DNA of 64,000 nt from Blastocatellia bacterium (lineage in GTDB: Bacteria > Acidobacteriota > Blastocatellia > UBA7656 > JADIYM01), in contig JADIYM010000004.1 of NCBI GenBank assembly GCA_016705245.1, positions 62,001 to 126,000 on the forward strand, given 5' to 3'. Made by a program: the position numbers and the translations under genes. Numbering within the stretch: the first letter of the stretch is position 1; every line of letters starts with the position of its first letter. Under the pieces are notes generated by a model. That model was not told the origin of the DNA. It did no database searches and was given only the letters and a program-made list of their open reading frames with translations. Below, in pieces: positions 28,370 to 37,500 of the stretch.

Positions 28370-29290
28370 ATGCGCTACCGCGAATTCAGACCCTCCGAAC
28401 AATTGTCGCCCGACTTAGAGTGCTTCTGGCTGCTCGAGGGATACGAACCGTCGGCGTCGGCCAGACCCGAAAGGCTTATGCCGGACGGCTGTATCGAGCT
28501 CATCGTCAACCTCGGCGACCGGTTTCGGGAGCGTCTGGACGACGGGTCCGAAGTCGTTCAGCCGCTGAGATTCGTGGCCGGCCAGATGACGCGACCGGTC
28601 TACGTCACGCCGATGGGCAGCGTTCGGCTCTTTGGCGTTCGCTTCACCCCAGGCGGGACCGTGCCGTTATTCGACGGACCACCAGCCGAGCTCACGAATC
28701 GCATCGTCGCGCTCGATGCGGTGGCGTGGCGGCTCGAACGCGAACTCGCCGAAAGGCTGGACCCGACTCACGCCCCGGACCAGCTCGTGAATGCTGCCGA
28801 AATTGTGCTCGCGGAGCAGCTGGGACGGTACAAGGACCGGCGTGGGCCGATTCGAGCTGACGTTCACCGGATGATGCTGTTGTCCGGGCGGGTGTCGATC
28901 GACCGGATTGCGGACGACCTTGGAATCAGCGGCCGTCAACTCGAGCGACGGTTTGTGATCGAGGTAGGACTTGGCCCAAAGCTGCTCTGCAGGATTCTGC
29001 GCTTCCAGACGGTCTTTCAGGCTGTCGAGCAAGGCGACTCACGTTGGGCAGACGTTGCAGCCGGATGCGGCTACTACGACCAGTCGCACCTGATTCGGGA
29101 TTTCCGACAGTTTGGCGGTGACACGCCCGCGAGCCTGCTCGCCGATCTCACGCAATTTGGCGAGTTTTTCACCCGAAAGAACCGGACGTCGCTTTCGTCC
29201 AATACGCGGAACGCGCATTCGTCCAGACTCGCCCCGTCGAGCCTGGACGACCGCATCGAGGCGACTGACGACTCGACCAATCTCACGTGA
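28370..29290 (+). CDS. AraC-family transcriptional regulator
   Basis: 306 residues. The N-terminal sensor half (LECFWLLEGYEP, RLMPDGCIELIVNLGDRF, RLFGVRFTPGG) matches the DUF6597 ligand-binding-like module that precedes AraC domains. The C-terminal two-helix-turn-helix domain includes IDRIADDLGISGRQLERRF and WADVAAGCGYYDQSHLIRDFR. The remaining 50 residues are low complexity. I chose ATG 28370 because the upstream open frame shows no family match. Its stop overlaps the GTG of the next open frame, which suggests that it is co-transcribed with the DUF6265 gene. Confidence 0.88.
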   Translation: MRYREFRPSEQLSPDLECFWLLEGYEPSASARPERLMPDGCIELIVNLGDRFRERLDDGSEVVQPLRFVAGQMTRPVYVTPMGSVRLFGVRFTPGGTVPLFDGPPAELTNRIVALDAVAWRLERELAERLDPTHAPDQLVNAAEIVLAEQLGRYKDRRGPIRADVHRMMLLSGRVSIDRIADDLGISGRQLERRFVIEVGLGPKLLCRILRFQTVFQAVEQGDSRWADVAAGCGYYDQSHLIRDFRQFGGDTPASLLADLTQFGEFFTRKNRTSLSSNTRNAHSSRLAPSSLDDRIEATDDSTNLT

Positions 29291-29301
29291 GGGTGAACGA
29301 A

Positions 29302-29820
29302 ATGCGAATGATCTCAATGTTGTTCTTCCGCGCTGGCGTTGCGCTGGGAGTGTTGTTCGCGGTGGTTGCCGCGCCGGACTCGAACGTTATGGCGCGGGAC
29401 GCAAGACCGGCGCCGGCGCTAACAGTCGCGAGCGTCTCGTGGATGGTCGGTAACTGGGAAACCGAACCGGGTCGCGTCCAGACGGACGAGCGATGGAGCC
29501 CGATAGCTGGCGGAATGATGATGGGAACGAGCCGGACCGTAGCCGGAGAACGCACAGTGTTCTTCGAGTTCCTCAGAATCGAGACGCGGCCGGACGGCGT
29601 GTTCTACGTCGCGCAACCGAAGGGCCGACATCCTGGAGTCGACTTCAAGCTCGTGCGGGCCACCGACCAGGAAGCCGTCTTCGAGAATCTCGCGCACGAT
29701 TTCCCGAAGCGGATCATTTACCGCAAGAGCACAGACGGATCGCTGACGGCGCGAATCGAGGGCGACGGGACCGAGAAGGAAAAGCCGCAGGAATTCCGGT
29801 ATCGGTCGGCTGGCCGCTAG
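29302..29820 (+). CDS. Secreted DUF6265-like protein
   Basis: 172 residues from ATG 29302, which follows GAGGGTG at suitable distance. It has a signal peptide (MLFFRAGVALGVLFAVVAAP) and a lipocalin-like pattern: SWMVGNWETE near residue 45, GGMMMGTSRTV, FFEFLRIE and AVFENLAHDFPKRIIYRK. This matches DUF6265, small exported proteins of unknown function. Placement directly after the AraC regulator suggests common control. Confidence 0.75.
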   Translation: MRMISMLFFRAGVALGVLFAVVAAPDSNVMARDARPAPALTVASVSWMVGNWETEPGRVQTDERWSPIAGGMMMGTSRTVAGERTVFFEFLRIETRPDGVFYVAQPKGRHPGVDFKLVRATDQEAVFENLAHDFPKRIIYRKSTDGSLTARIEGDGTEKEKPQEFRYRSAGR

Positions 29821-29869
29821 AACTGACGACGCGTCAGGACGGAATGTCGATGGGAAAAGAAGTGGGTGC

Positions 29870-31051
29870 TCACGGCGACGCGTTCGTCGCCTGCACACCT
29901 TCGGCGCGGTAGCGCGCCTCCTTCGCCTTCCGGACGGCCTCTTTCTGTCGGACCACCATCCTTTCGGCATCGGAGTCGGGAACAATGGGCGCGTCGAGCT
30001 TGACGTAGCTGTTCGTCGCCGACTCGATGCGGTTCCCCTCTCCGAGTTTCACCCGCAATACTCCCAGTTTCTGCGTCTTGTACCACGAGTAGACGACACG
30101 GAGCGGGCCGTCGAGCCTTGGTTCGAGGCCCGATCCCATCACGCTTCCATCCGCCGAGCCGGCTCCAAACGAGTTCGCGACGATCGCAATGTCAGGTTTC
30201 TCGCCGAGTCCCTCAATAACTGCGTCCGCGGCTGATGCCGACATGTACATGAGGACGACCACGATTGCTGCCTGGCTCCGTGCTCTTCCGATCTCGCGCT
30301 CGAGGGCAGGAACGGGATCAGTGACACGATAACCGCTCGAAGGATCCAGCCGTCCCGGAAACTCGGTGACGCCAACGAAGGCAATGTCGAACGAGGCCCG
30401 GCCAGCGGAAGCCGCCACCCGTCTCGTCACGAAAGGCTGCGGAGCCCTGTAATCCGGCGACACCGGTTCGAGATTAGCCGACACAAGTAGCCCGGCAATG
30501 CCGGCGGTCGGGCCATCGCGCGCCAGGTACTTGCGCGCCACGGGAATGTCGTTAGCCGTCAAATTGATCGCTGTAAATCCCGAGTCGGCAAGGGCTGCAT
30601 AGGTGGTATCGATTGCGGCCTCGACATCACCTGAAATCGGATTATTGCGGTTCGTTATCAGACTCGACGTAAAGCCGACATCGACGCTGATGCTCTCCAC
30701 CGACGGGTATGACGTGCTGAAGGCCCGGGTCAAGGCATTCCGGTAAGGCAAACCGCCGAGTCTCGGGTTGCCCATGCAGCCGCAACCCTCCAGTGATCCC
30801 ATGATCTCGGAGCCGTAGAAAACAACGAAGCTCGACCCGTCATCAGGACCAAGTAATTCCAAAACTACAGGATCCACTGGCTTTTCGGCACCGCAGGCCC
30901 CCGCAGCGATGACGGAAACTGCCAGGACAATCGACGCAAGCGACCGTAGCCACTTTCCGGCCGGCTCATTTCGGGTGCTTCCCTGTCTCGGCCTCCGCTC
31001 GCTTTCGATGGCGCGTCCAAATCTCGGCGTGACGCGTCGAATCCTGAACAC
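29870..31051 (-). CDS. Lipoprotein of the UshA-like metallophosphatase superfamily, paralogue 1
   Basis: 393 residues. An N-terminal hydrophobic segment ends in the lipobox-like AAGAC. The domain then follows the nucleotidase/metallophosphoesterase layout, with the distinctive FYGSEIMGSLEGCGCMGNP where the metal-binding GD and neighbouring residues normally lie, GGLPYRNALTRAF, and NLTANDIPVARKY in place of the GNHE motif. Key metal ligands seem changed, so catalysis is doubtful. It starts 8 bp after a homologous gene, and both carry the GCGC / CGC cysteines; the pair probably arose by duplication and works together in the periplasm. Confidence 0.68.
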   Translation of the reverse strand: MFRIRRVTPRFGRAIESERRPRQGSTRNEPAGKWLRSLASIVLAVSVIAAGACGAEKPVDPVVLELLGPDDGSSFVVFYGSEIMGSLEGCGCMGNPRLGGLPYRNALTRAFSTSYPSVESISVDVGFTSSLITNRNNPISGDVEAAIDTTYAALADSGFTAINLTANDIPVARKYLARDGPTAGIAGLLVSANLEPVSPDYRAPQPFVTRRVAASAGRASFDIAFVGVTEFPGRLDPSSGYRVTDPVPALEREIGRARSQAAIVVVLMYMSASAADAVIEGLGEKPDIAIVANSFGAGSADGSVMGSGLEPRLDGPLRVVYSWYKTQKLGVLRVKLGEGNRIESATNSYVKLDAPIVPDSDAERMVVRQKEAVRKAKEARYRAEGVQATNASP

Positions 31052-31059
31052 GTTCCGGC

Positions 31060-32085
31060 CTACTGCGAGACCGGTTGCTTGCGCGAGGCGCCCTTCGCCC
31101 GCTGCATCATCAATCGCGTGTCCGAATCATCCGGAACATTGCGACCAAGCTGGACAGTTCGGCGCTTGATTGCCCAGCGCCTCGAAGCCACGGCCGACAT
31201 CGATGGATAGAGCCTGACTTCCGTCAACGCCTTGGCCTCGTCTTCAACGGTGACGGTCGCTGGCCGCTCGAGGTCAATCTCGCCCTTCGGCGCCGATGTT
31301 CGATTGGCCACGATAATCAGGTCGACACCCGGAATCGACTCTTCGAGACGGTTGACCGCGTCCTGGTTCATGTAGGCAAGCACCACCAGAAAGTCGCACG
31401 ACTTTCGCAACTCGGCGCCGTACTTGCGGGCAGCGGCAAGAGGGTCGCTTACCTTCCAGCGACTTCCCGGCAACACCTTGTCGGGCATCTCGGTCAACCC
31501 GATGATTCCAACTCGTATGCGATCGGCCGGAGCCGTCGAGGAAGGCGGCGAGACCTCTTGAATCACGTAGGGCTGAAAGCCGACGACATCGCCGGACGCA
31601 GGTTCGACATTGGCGGAAACGAACCGCTCGAGCGCCGGAAACTCCTTGGCCCGATCGGCAAAGCCATCTTTCGAACGCCACGCGTCGAGAGCTTTCAAGT
31701 CAGCCACCGCAACGTTCAGCGCAGCAAAATCCGCGACGCCAAGACCTCGAAGCAGCCATTCGTTCTTGATGGCCGCATCGTAGATCGCTTCGGTCTGCGG
31801 CTTTGCGGGATCGAAGATCCGTCCGGCGTCGACCGACAGGATAGCGGAACGACCTTCCACGCGTTTCGCCAGGCCCCGTGCGTAGCCCGCGCGGCGCGCG
31901 AGGCCTCCCACCGGCAGTTTGCACCCGCACGGGTCGATGGCGCCGGCCATGTCGCCTCCGGCCAGGATCGACAGCACATATCCATCGTGAGCTCCAAAGG
32001 GATCCTCGGGGTCCTGAGCCATCGAGGTATCGCACCCTCCCAGAACCATCGCGGCTACCACAAGGAAACCAAATACCCTCACCAT
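31060..32085 (-). CDS. Lipoprotein of the UshA-like metallophosphatase superfamily, paralogue 2
   Basis: 341 residues. A signal with lipobox (VAAMVLGGC) leads to the superfamily core: ILAGGDMAGAIDPCGCKLPVGGLARR, ILSVDAGRIFD, and ALNVAVADLKALDAW where GNHE is expected. Related proteins occur next to multihaem cytochromes and have the same Cys-Gly-Cys after the first metal motif. The ATG at 32085 is preceded by GGAGG; the longer open frame is not supported. It lies upstream of paralogue 1 in the same operon and is divergent from the marR gene. Confidence 0.7.
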   Translation of the reverse strand: MVRVFGFLVVAAMVLGGCDTSMAQDPEDPFGAHDGYVLSILAGGDMAGAIDPCGCKLPVGGLARRAGYARGLAKRVEGRSAILSVDAGRIFDPAKPQTEAIYDAAIKNEWLLRGLGVADFAALNVAVADLKALDAWRSKDGFADRAKEFPALERFVSANVEPASGDVVGFQPYVIQEVSPPSSTAPADRIRVGIIGLTEMPDKVLPGSRWKVSDPLAAARKYGAELRKSCDFLVVLAYMNQDAVNRLEESIPGVDLIIVANRTSAPKGEIDLERPATVTVEDEAKALTEVRLYPSMSAVASRRWAIKRRTVQLGRNVPDDSDTRLMMQRAKGASRKQPVSQ

Positions 32086-32183
32086 CCTGCCTCCGCCACC
32101 AGTGGTTTTCGTACGACGTCTACGGTCCAGCCCAAACCATACCCGACGCCGCACGCGACCGCCAATCCGCTAAGATTTGCCGA

Positions 32184-32212
32184 TTGACAATAGTCGTTGT
32201 GCGGACTATCGT
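32184..32212 (+). promoter_or_regulatory. marR-yceI promoter with embedded operator
   Basis: TTGACA (32184-32189), 17-bp spacer, TATCGT (32207-32212). The spacer holds the dyad ATAGTC-N8-GACTAT (32190-32195 and 32204-32209), the usual form of a MarR binding site, overlapping the -10. Binding there would block polymerase, so autorepression by the MarR protein is likely. Confidence 0.6.
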
Positions 32213-32238
32213 TCCCGCCGTGACAGGATCGCTCCAGC

Positions 32239-32682
32239 GTGAAATCACAGCGAAAGCCGTTCGACTCGATCGAGGAGGAAGTCTTTCTCAACCTCCAGCG
32301 CACAGCCGAGTCCTTGATGGGCGGACTGGCGGAGGTCCTCAAGGCGTTCGACCTCACTGCCACCCAGTACAACGTGCTTCGGATTCTCAAGGGAGCCGGT
32401 GCGGCCGGGTTGCCGTGCCGCGAGGTCTCAGACCGGATGGTCACGCGCGACCCCGACGTCACCCGGCTGCTCGATCGACTCGAGGCGCAGGGTCTCGTCG
32501 AACGTGAACGCCTGACAACGGATCGACGCGTCGTCGTCGCCCGAATCTCTGCGGCCGGACTCGCGGTTCTCGTGCGCACCAATCCGGCCGTCACCGCGTT
32601 TCTCAAATCGGCGATGACCAGTCTCGATCCTCGAGCGCTCACCTCGCTCAACGCATCGCTCGAGACGCTTCGTGGTACTTAG
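32239..32682 (+). CDS. MarR-family transcriptional regulator
   Basis: 147 residues, GTG start. Winged-helix region: LTATQYNVLRILKGAGAAGL, PCREVSDRMVTRDPDVTRLLDRLEAQGLVERE, and the wing TTDRRVVVARISAAG. The gene 43 bp downstream encodes a YceI protein, a frequent MarR partner, and a MarR-type dyad lies in the shared promoter. The inducing signal is unknown; YceI pairing suggests a lipid, isoprenoid or stress-related ligand (inference). Confidence 0.9.
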   Translation: MKSQRKPFDSIEEEVFLNLQRTAESLMGGLAEVLKAFDLTATQYNVLRILKGAGAAGLPCREVSDRMVTRDPDVTRLLDRLEAQGLVERERLTTDRRVVVARISAAGLAVLVRTNPAVTAFLKSAMTSLDPRALTSLNASLETLRGT

Positions 32683-32724
32683 GCATCGCGTATATCGAGT
32701 CACTTCAAAGGGTACACAATCGGA

Positions 32725-33401
32725 ATGAGCTCGTTTTTTCATCGATACCGGATTGGATCGCTCGCCGCGGCGGGAGTGCTCATAGCGCTTGCCGTCGGAA
32801 CCTCAGATGCGCAGATCCGGCGGCTGACAAGCCGAAAGCCACGGTCGGGGCTCCATCCAACGCCGCACCAACATCACCGGCGCCGACATCGTCCGGGGGC
32901 AGGGTCATTGCCCTTACCCACCTCAACACCTCTGTCGAGTTCACGGGCTCGAAGGTCACCGGAAGCCACGAAGGGTACTTCAAGAAGCTCTCCGGATCGG
33001 TCCAGCTCGATCCCGCGAGCGTCGAGAAGAGCTCGGTAAACGTCGAGATCGACACCACTTCGGTGACGACCGATGCGGACGGACTAACCGAACACCTCAA
33101 GTCGGCCGATTTCTTCGATGTCGTCAAGTTCCCGAAGGCAGCGTTTTCATCGACGAAGATCACCGCAAAGCCGGGTGAGAAGGGCTCGACTCATGAGGTC
33201 ACGGGTGACTTCGAGATCCACGGAGTAAAGAAATCAATAACCTTTCCCGCTTCGATCGTCCGGAGCGGCGATGCCGTCGCGATGCAGGCCGAGTTCTCGA
33301 TCAACCGCAAGGACTTTGGAATCGTCTACGCCGGCAAGGCCGACGATCTCATTCGCGATAACGTCGTCTTGAAGCTGACCCTCAACACCGCGGCAAAATG
33401 A
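32725..33401 (+). CDS. YceI-family periplasmic protein (frameshifted)
   Basis: About 225 residues when joined. A signal peptide (IGSLAAAGVLIALAVGTSDA) is in the first frame. The frame shifts near 32815: adding one G (CAGGATCC) gives AQDPAADKPKATVG and joins the frame ending at 33401. The mature part is a YceI lipocalin-like barrel: TSVEFTGSKVTGSHEGYFKK, GLTEHLKSADFFDVVKFPKA, VTGDFEIHGVKKSITFP and INRKDFGIVYAGKADDLIRD. YceI proteins bind polyisoprenoid or similar lipids. Co-transcribed with marR. Confidence 0.85.
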
Positions 33402-33470
33402 CGACGGCAGTGGCGTGGAGCCCGGCGACGGGCTTCACTATGCTCCATCGATCACAGGCGAACTCTCTAC

Positions 33471-34463
33471 GTGCCCGCTGACGTCTCCTACAGGAAGCCG
33501 GATGTGTCTTTTGTCGTCGAGACGCTGAATCTTCGCGACGCGCACGATTTCACTCCCCTGGACACGGCTCTTGGCGCTTTGAGCGAACAGACGATCGACC
33601 GGTCTTCCTGCGAAATCATCGTCGTGGTCGATCCGGTGGCAGAGCCGGAGCTTCCTCTCCATCTCGCTGCGAAGTGGCCCGACGTCCTGATACTCGAGGT
33701 GCCGTCGGGAACTCACTACTATGCAATGAAGAACGCCGGAGCCGTCGCGGCACGCGGCGCCGTCATCGGATACGTCGATGCGGATTGCCAGGCCGCGCCG
33801 GAATGGGCCGAGTCAATGTGCGAGGCGCTCCAACGGAGCGATGAACCTCCGGCATTCGCCGTGGGCGCGTACGACACCCCGCGTTCACGCACATCGTGGC
33901 TCGCGAAGGCCTTCCTCGTCACCATCTTCGCCCACCAGGTCGGTCGATCCGAGCGGCGCACCGACAGCATCGCCGCCAGCAACTGCGCCGTCCTGCGCGA
34001 TCGGATCGTCTCCGAACCGTTTCGCGAGGATCCGTTCTTCCACGGTCCCGACGTCGAAATGGTTACCCGGATTCTCGACGTCGGTGGGCGAGTTGTCCTC
34101 ATCCCTGCTGCTCGCAACATTCACGACCACGAGCCGGGCTTCGCCTCGCAGCACGGACGCGGCGTCTACTGGGGTTATTGCTTCCTCAGGCTGCGGCTCG
34201 AAGGTTCGCCGGCGGTGAAATACGCAACGCTCTTCCGGCGACTCGGGCCGCTGGCGCCCCTGGCCGTCATGCCGGCCAAATGCGCAATCGACCTGCGCAA
34301 CCTCATCAAGCGACGACGCGACCTGGAAGCAGGCGCTGCGGACACACTCGCGGTCGCCGGACTGCTCGTGCTCAACGCCTTCTCGGCCTCGCTCGGGGCG
34401 ATGCGGTACTACGCCGGGCTGCCTCCGCCTCAAACCCCGCAGAATACTCGCTTCGCGACGTAG
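33471..34463 (+). CDS. Glycosyltransferase family 2 protein
   Basis: 330 residues, GTG start. GT-A core: VSFVVETLNLRD at the N-terminus, AMKNAGAVAARGAVIGYVDADC with the DxD (DAD), and a later EMVTRILDVGGRVVLIPAARNIHDH. Only one or two hydrophobic segments occur near the C-terminus, so it is peripheral or singly anchored rather than processive. No partner polysaccharide genes are adjacent. Sugar and acceptor are unknown. Confidence 0.8.
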   Translation: MPADVSYRKPDVSFVVETLNLRDAHDFTPLDTALGALSEQTIDRSSCEIIVVVDPVAEPELPLHLAAKWPDVLILEVPSGTHYYAMKNAGAVAARGAVIGYVDADCQAAPEWAESMCEALQRSDEPPAFAVGAYDTPRSRTSWLAKAFLVTIFAHQVGRSERRTDSIAASNCAVLRDRIVSEPFREDPFFHGPDVEMVTRILDVGGRVVLIPAARNIHDHEPGFASQHGRGVYWGYCFLRLRLEGSPAVKYATLFRRLGPLAPLAVMPAKCAIDLRNLIKRRRDLEAGAADTLAVAGLLVLNAFSASLGAMRYYAGLPPPQTPQNTRFAT

Positions 34464-34480
34464 GCACCGGTTCGCTGATA

Positions 34481-34560
34481 GCTCTGCGTCTCCGTGCCTC
34501 AGTGTCTCTTTGCGAAGCTCGCCAGATGCTTCGCACACGCAAAGGCGCAAAGGCGCAAAG
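34481..34560. repeat. Inverted repeat, CTCCGTGCCTC family
   Basis: GCTCTGCGTCTCCGTGCCTC and TTTGCGAAGCTCGCC pair partly with CTTCGCACACGCAAAGGCGC. It is related to the longer repeat after purK and lies exactly between the 3' ends of two convergent genes. Confidence 0.5.
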
Positions 34561-34561
34561 A

Positions 34562-37500
34562 TCAGAACTCGTACCGAATTCCGAACTGCATCACGCGTGG
34601 CGGCGACAGGGTGTCCTGGTACCGTCCGAACGTCCCGCTGTTCGTCAGGTCGAGCGAGATCGACGAGACGTCGAACCGCGCCGTGTTCGTCGCGTTGAAC
34701 ACTTCCCACCGGAACTGGATCCGATGGCCCTCCCACGGCATCTTGAACTCCTTCCCCAATCCGAAATCGAGCGAGAAGAAGCCATCGCCGCGGATGATGT
34801 TGCGGCCTCCGGACTGGCCGGCCCGCGTGTTCTGGAACGTCGTGATGGCGACGTCCGGGTTGTCGAAGAGGTTCGGACCGTCCGCCAGTCTCGTCGTGTT
34901 TCCCTTGATGTCGCCCGTCGGCGTCGCCCATCCCTGGATGTTCCAGTTGGTAGGCCAAATCCTTCCGTTGCTGACCGAGACAGGGAAGCCCGACGACGCC
35001 CGCACGATGCCACTCAACTGCCAACCTCCAATGAAGGCGTCAACGACCGAGTTCGCGTCCGACGCGAGCCACTTCCCCTTGCCAACCGGAAGCTCCCAAA
35101 GCCAGTTCGCGTTGAATGCGTGCGTGGTGTCGAAGTCTGACACCGCGCGGTTCTGGTTCTTGTCGAACGCGTTGATGATGAATCCCGTGGTGTTGTAGTC
35201 GCTACCGAACTGACCGGTGCGTTCGCCCTCTGACGTCAGGTCGATCGACTTCGACCACGTGTAGTTCACGTCGAACACGAGTCCGTGATGCAGACGCTTT
35301 CGCAGCATGATCTGAAGACCGTTGTAGTTCGTGTCCTCATTCGAGCGCCACGCTGCGAGGCTCGAATACTGGTCGTCATAGTAGAGACCGGGCCCGAACC
35401 TCGATGGAAAGACGAAGTCGAGGTAGTACTGCACGAACGTCCAGTCCGGAGCCAGGAAGCCCGCCAGCCGATAAGCGCGCTGCGTGGACGTCAGTCCGTT
35501 GGCCGCCAGCCCGGGATACAGATTCTCGAAGTAGGGAATCTTCGGCACGTCCTTTACGCGCGTGCTGGTGGCGAGGTAATCGGCGAAGATGTCGGCGACG
35601 GTGTTCCAGTCCTGCCCGGAATCCGGGTCACGGAAGTTGACCGGCTGCGCAAGATCCGATTGCGCCAGCCTGTTGCGCGCGAACCGTCCGATGTATGCGG
35701 TTTCGATCGTCATGCCCCACGGAAGCTCGCGCGAAAACGACACATTGAGCGTGTAGTCGACCGGGGTGACGATGTCGCGATCGAGACCGAACGTGATGGC
35801 AAATGTGTCGGCCGGCAGTGAAGCCGGGAATCCGCCCTGAGGAGCTGCCGGTAGCGGAGGCAGCACTCCGACCCCGGAATACCTCGGCGACGTCGCAACG
35901 TCGTAGCCGCCAGAAGGATTCTCGAGCTGGGTAGTCAGTCCGACAGATCCGTCGCGATCGAACGTGCCTGCCAGTCCGGCGCCGATCCGCTCGTAGTACA
36001 CGCCAAATCCGGCACGTATCGAGCTGCCGTCCGGTCCGCCGAACACCTTGGACCAGAATCCATCGGAGAATGCCGGCGACCACGCAATCGCGACGCGAGG
36101 AGCAAAGTTGTTCTTGTCCCACGGATAGTAGCCGTCGCGGCCGTTTGCCGGACCCGCGAGGTCAAACGCAACAGGTGGAGCAGCGTTTGCGGGGATTCCG
36201 TTCGCGGCGTTGTCGGCGCGGGTCTGGAAAAACTCCGCTAGCGGGATCGTTGGGGCAACCTGGAGTCCGTTCGTCTCCCAGGGCGGAGAATAGAGGCTCC
36301 AGCGAAGTCCGCCGGACAGGACGAGATTCGGCCTGATCTTCCACGAGTCCTGTATGTAGAGCTCGTATTCGTTAGCCGCAAAGTCCCTGACAACCGGCGC
36401 GCCAACCGGCAGCGCGTTGCCCTGCTGGTCGTAGCTGTACTGGATGAACACGTAATCGAGCAGGCCGAGCGTCGCGACCATGGCGTCGAGATATGCGACC
36501 TCGAAGCTCGAGCTCAGGTCGGGAAGTGTCAGTTCCTCTCCCGTGCCTTCCAGCCACGACGAATTCGACCGCGTGAACGGGAACGAGTTGTCGAAGGACT
36601 GCGTGTGAAAGCGAATGAACCGCATGTTCGTGCCAAACCCGAGGGTGTGCGCGCCCTTGATCCACGTGAGGTCGTTCGCAACGTTGTGAGTTGGAATGAC
36701 GCGACTCGACGAATAGGTATTCGCCACGATGCTGTCGAGGCCCCGGAACCCGAAGGCGGCTTCCGAGGAAGCGCCCGCCGACTCGAGTCCCTGTCGCGTC
36801 AGCCCGTAGCGGAACGAGTTCGTGATCGAGTCCGTGATGACACTCGTGAGTCCAGTTGCGAATCCGCGGCTGTTGTCGATGTCGCGGTAGCGGGGAGGAC
36901 CGCCCGGAAACTGCGGCGGGAAATCCGCCGAGTTGTCGGCGAGATTTCCGCGCCAGAAGATGAAGTTCCTGTCGTTGATCGTGAAATCGGCGCGTGCGAT
37001 GTAGGTGTTGTCCTTCACCGACACGGGTGCCTTGAATCGATAGCCCTGGAAGTTGAGTCCGTCTCCGGTCGTATCGTCGTTCGGAAGCGGGTACTGGTTG
37101 AAGATCGACAGCGCAACCGGACTGATGCCGATACCCGCCGGGTCGATGCCGGCGATGTCCCCGGCATCGAGCGCGCGAACGCCGCCGTTGGTCGTCTCGT
37201 ACTGGAGAATGCCCTGCCTGAGAAGAGCTGACGGAACGGTGCGAAGCACGCTGTCTTCGCGGGCGTCACGACGGCCTTCGTAGTTCACGAAGAAGAAGAA
37301 CCGGTCCTTCCAGAATGGTCCGCCGAACGAGCCTCCGAATACGTTCCGGAGCAGCTTCCGTCGCTCGACCCCTGCCAGGTTGTTAAAGTAGGTGTTCGCC
37401 GTCGTGACCGTGTTCCGGTGGAACTCGTAGAGCGAGCCGTGGAATTCGTTGGTGCCCGACTTCGTCACCAGCGAAACCTGGGCGCCGGCTCCGCGACCGC

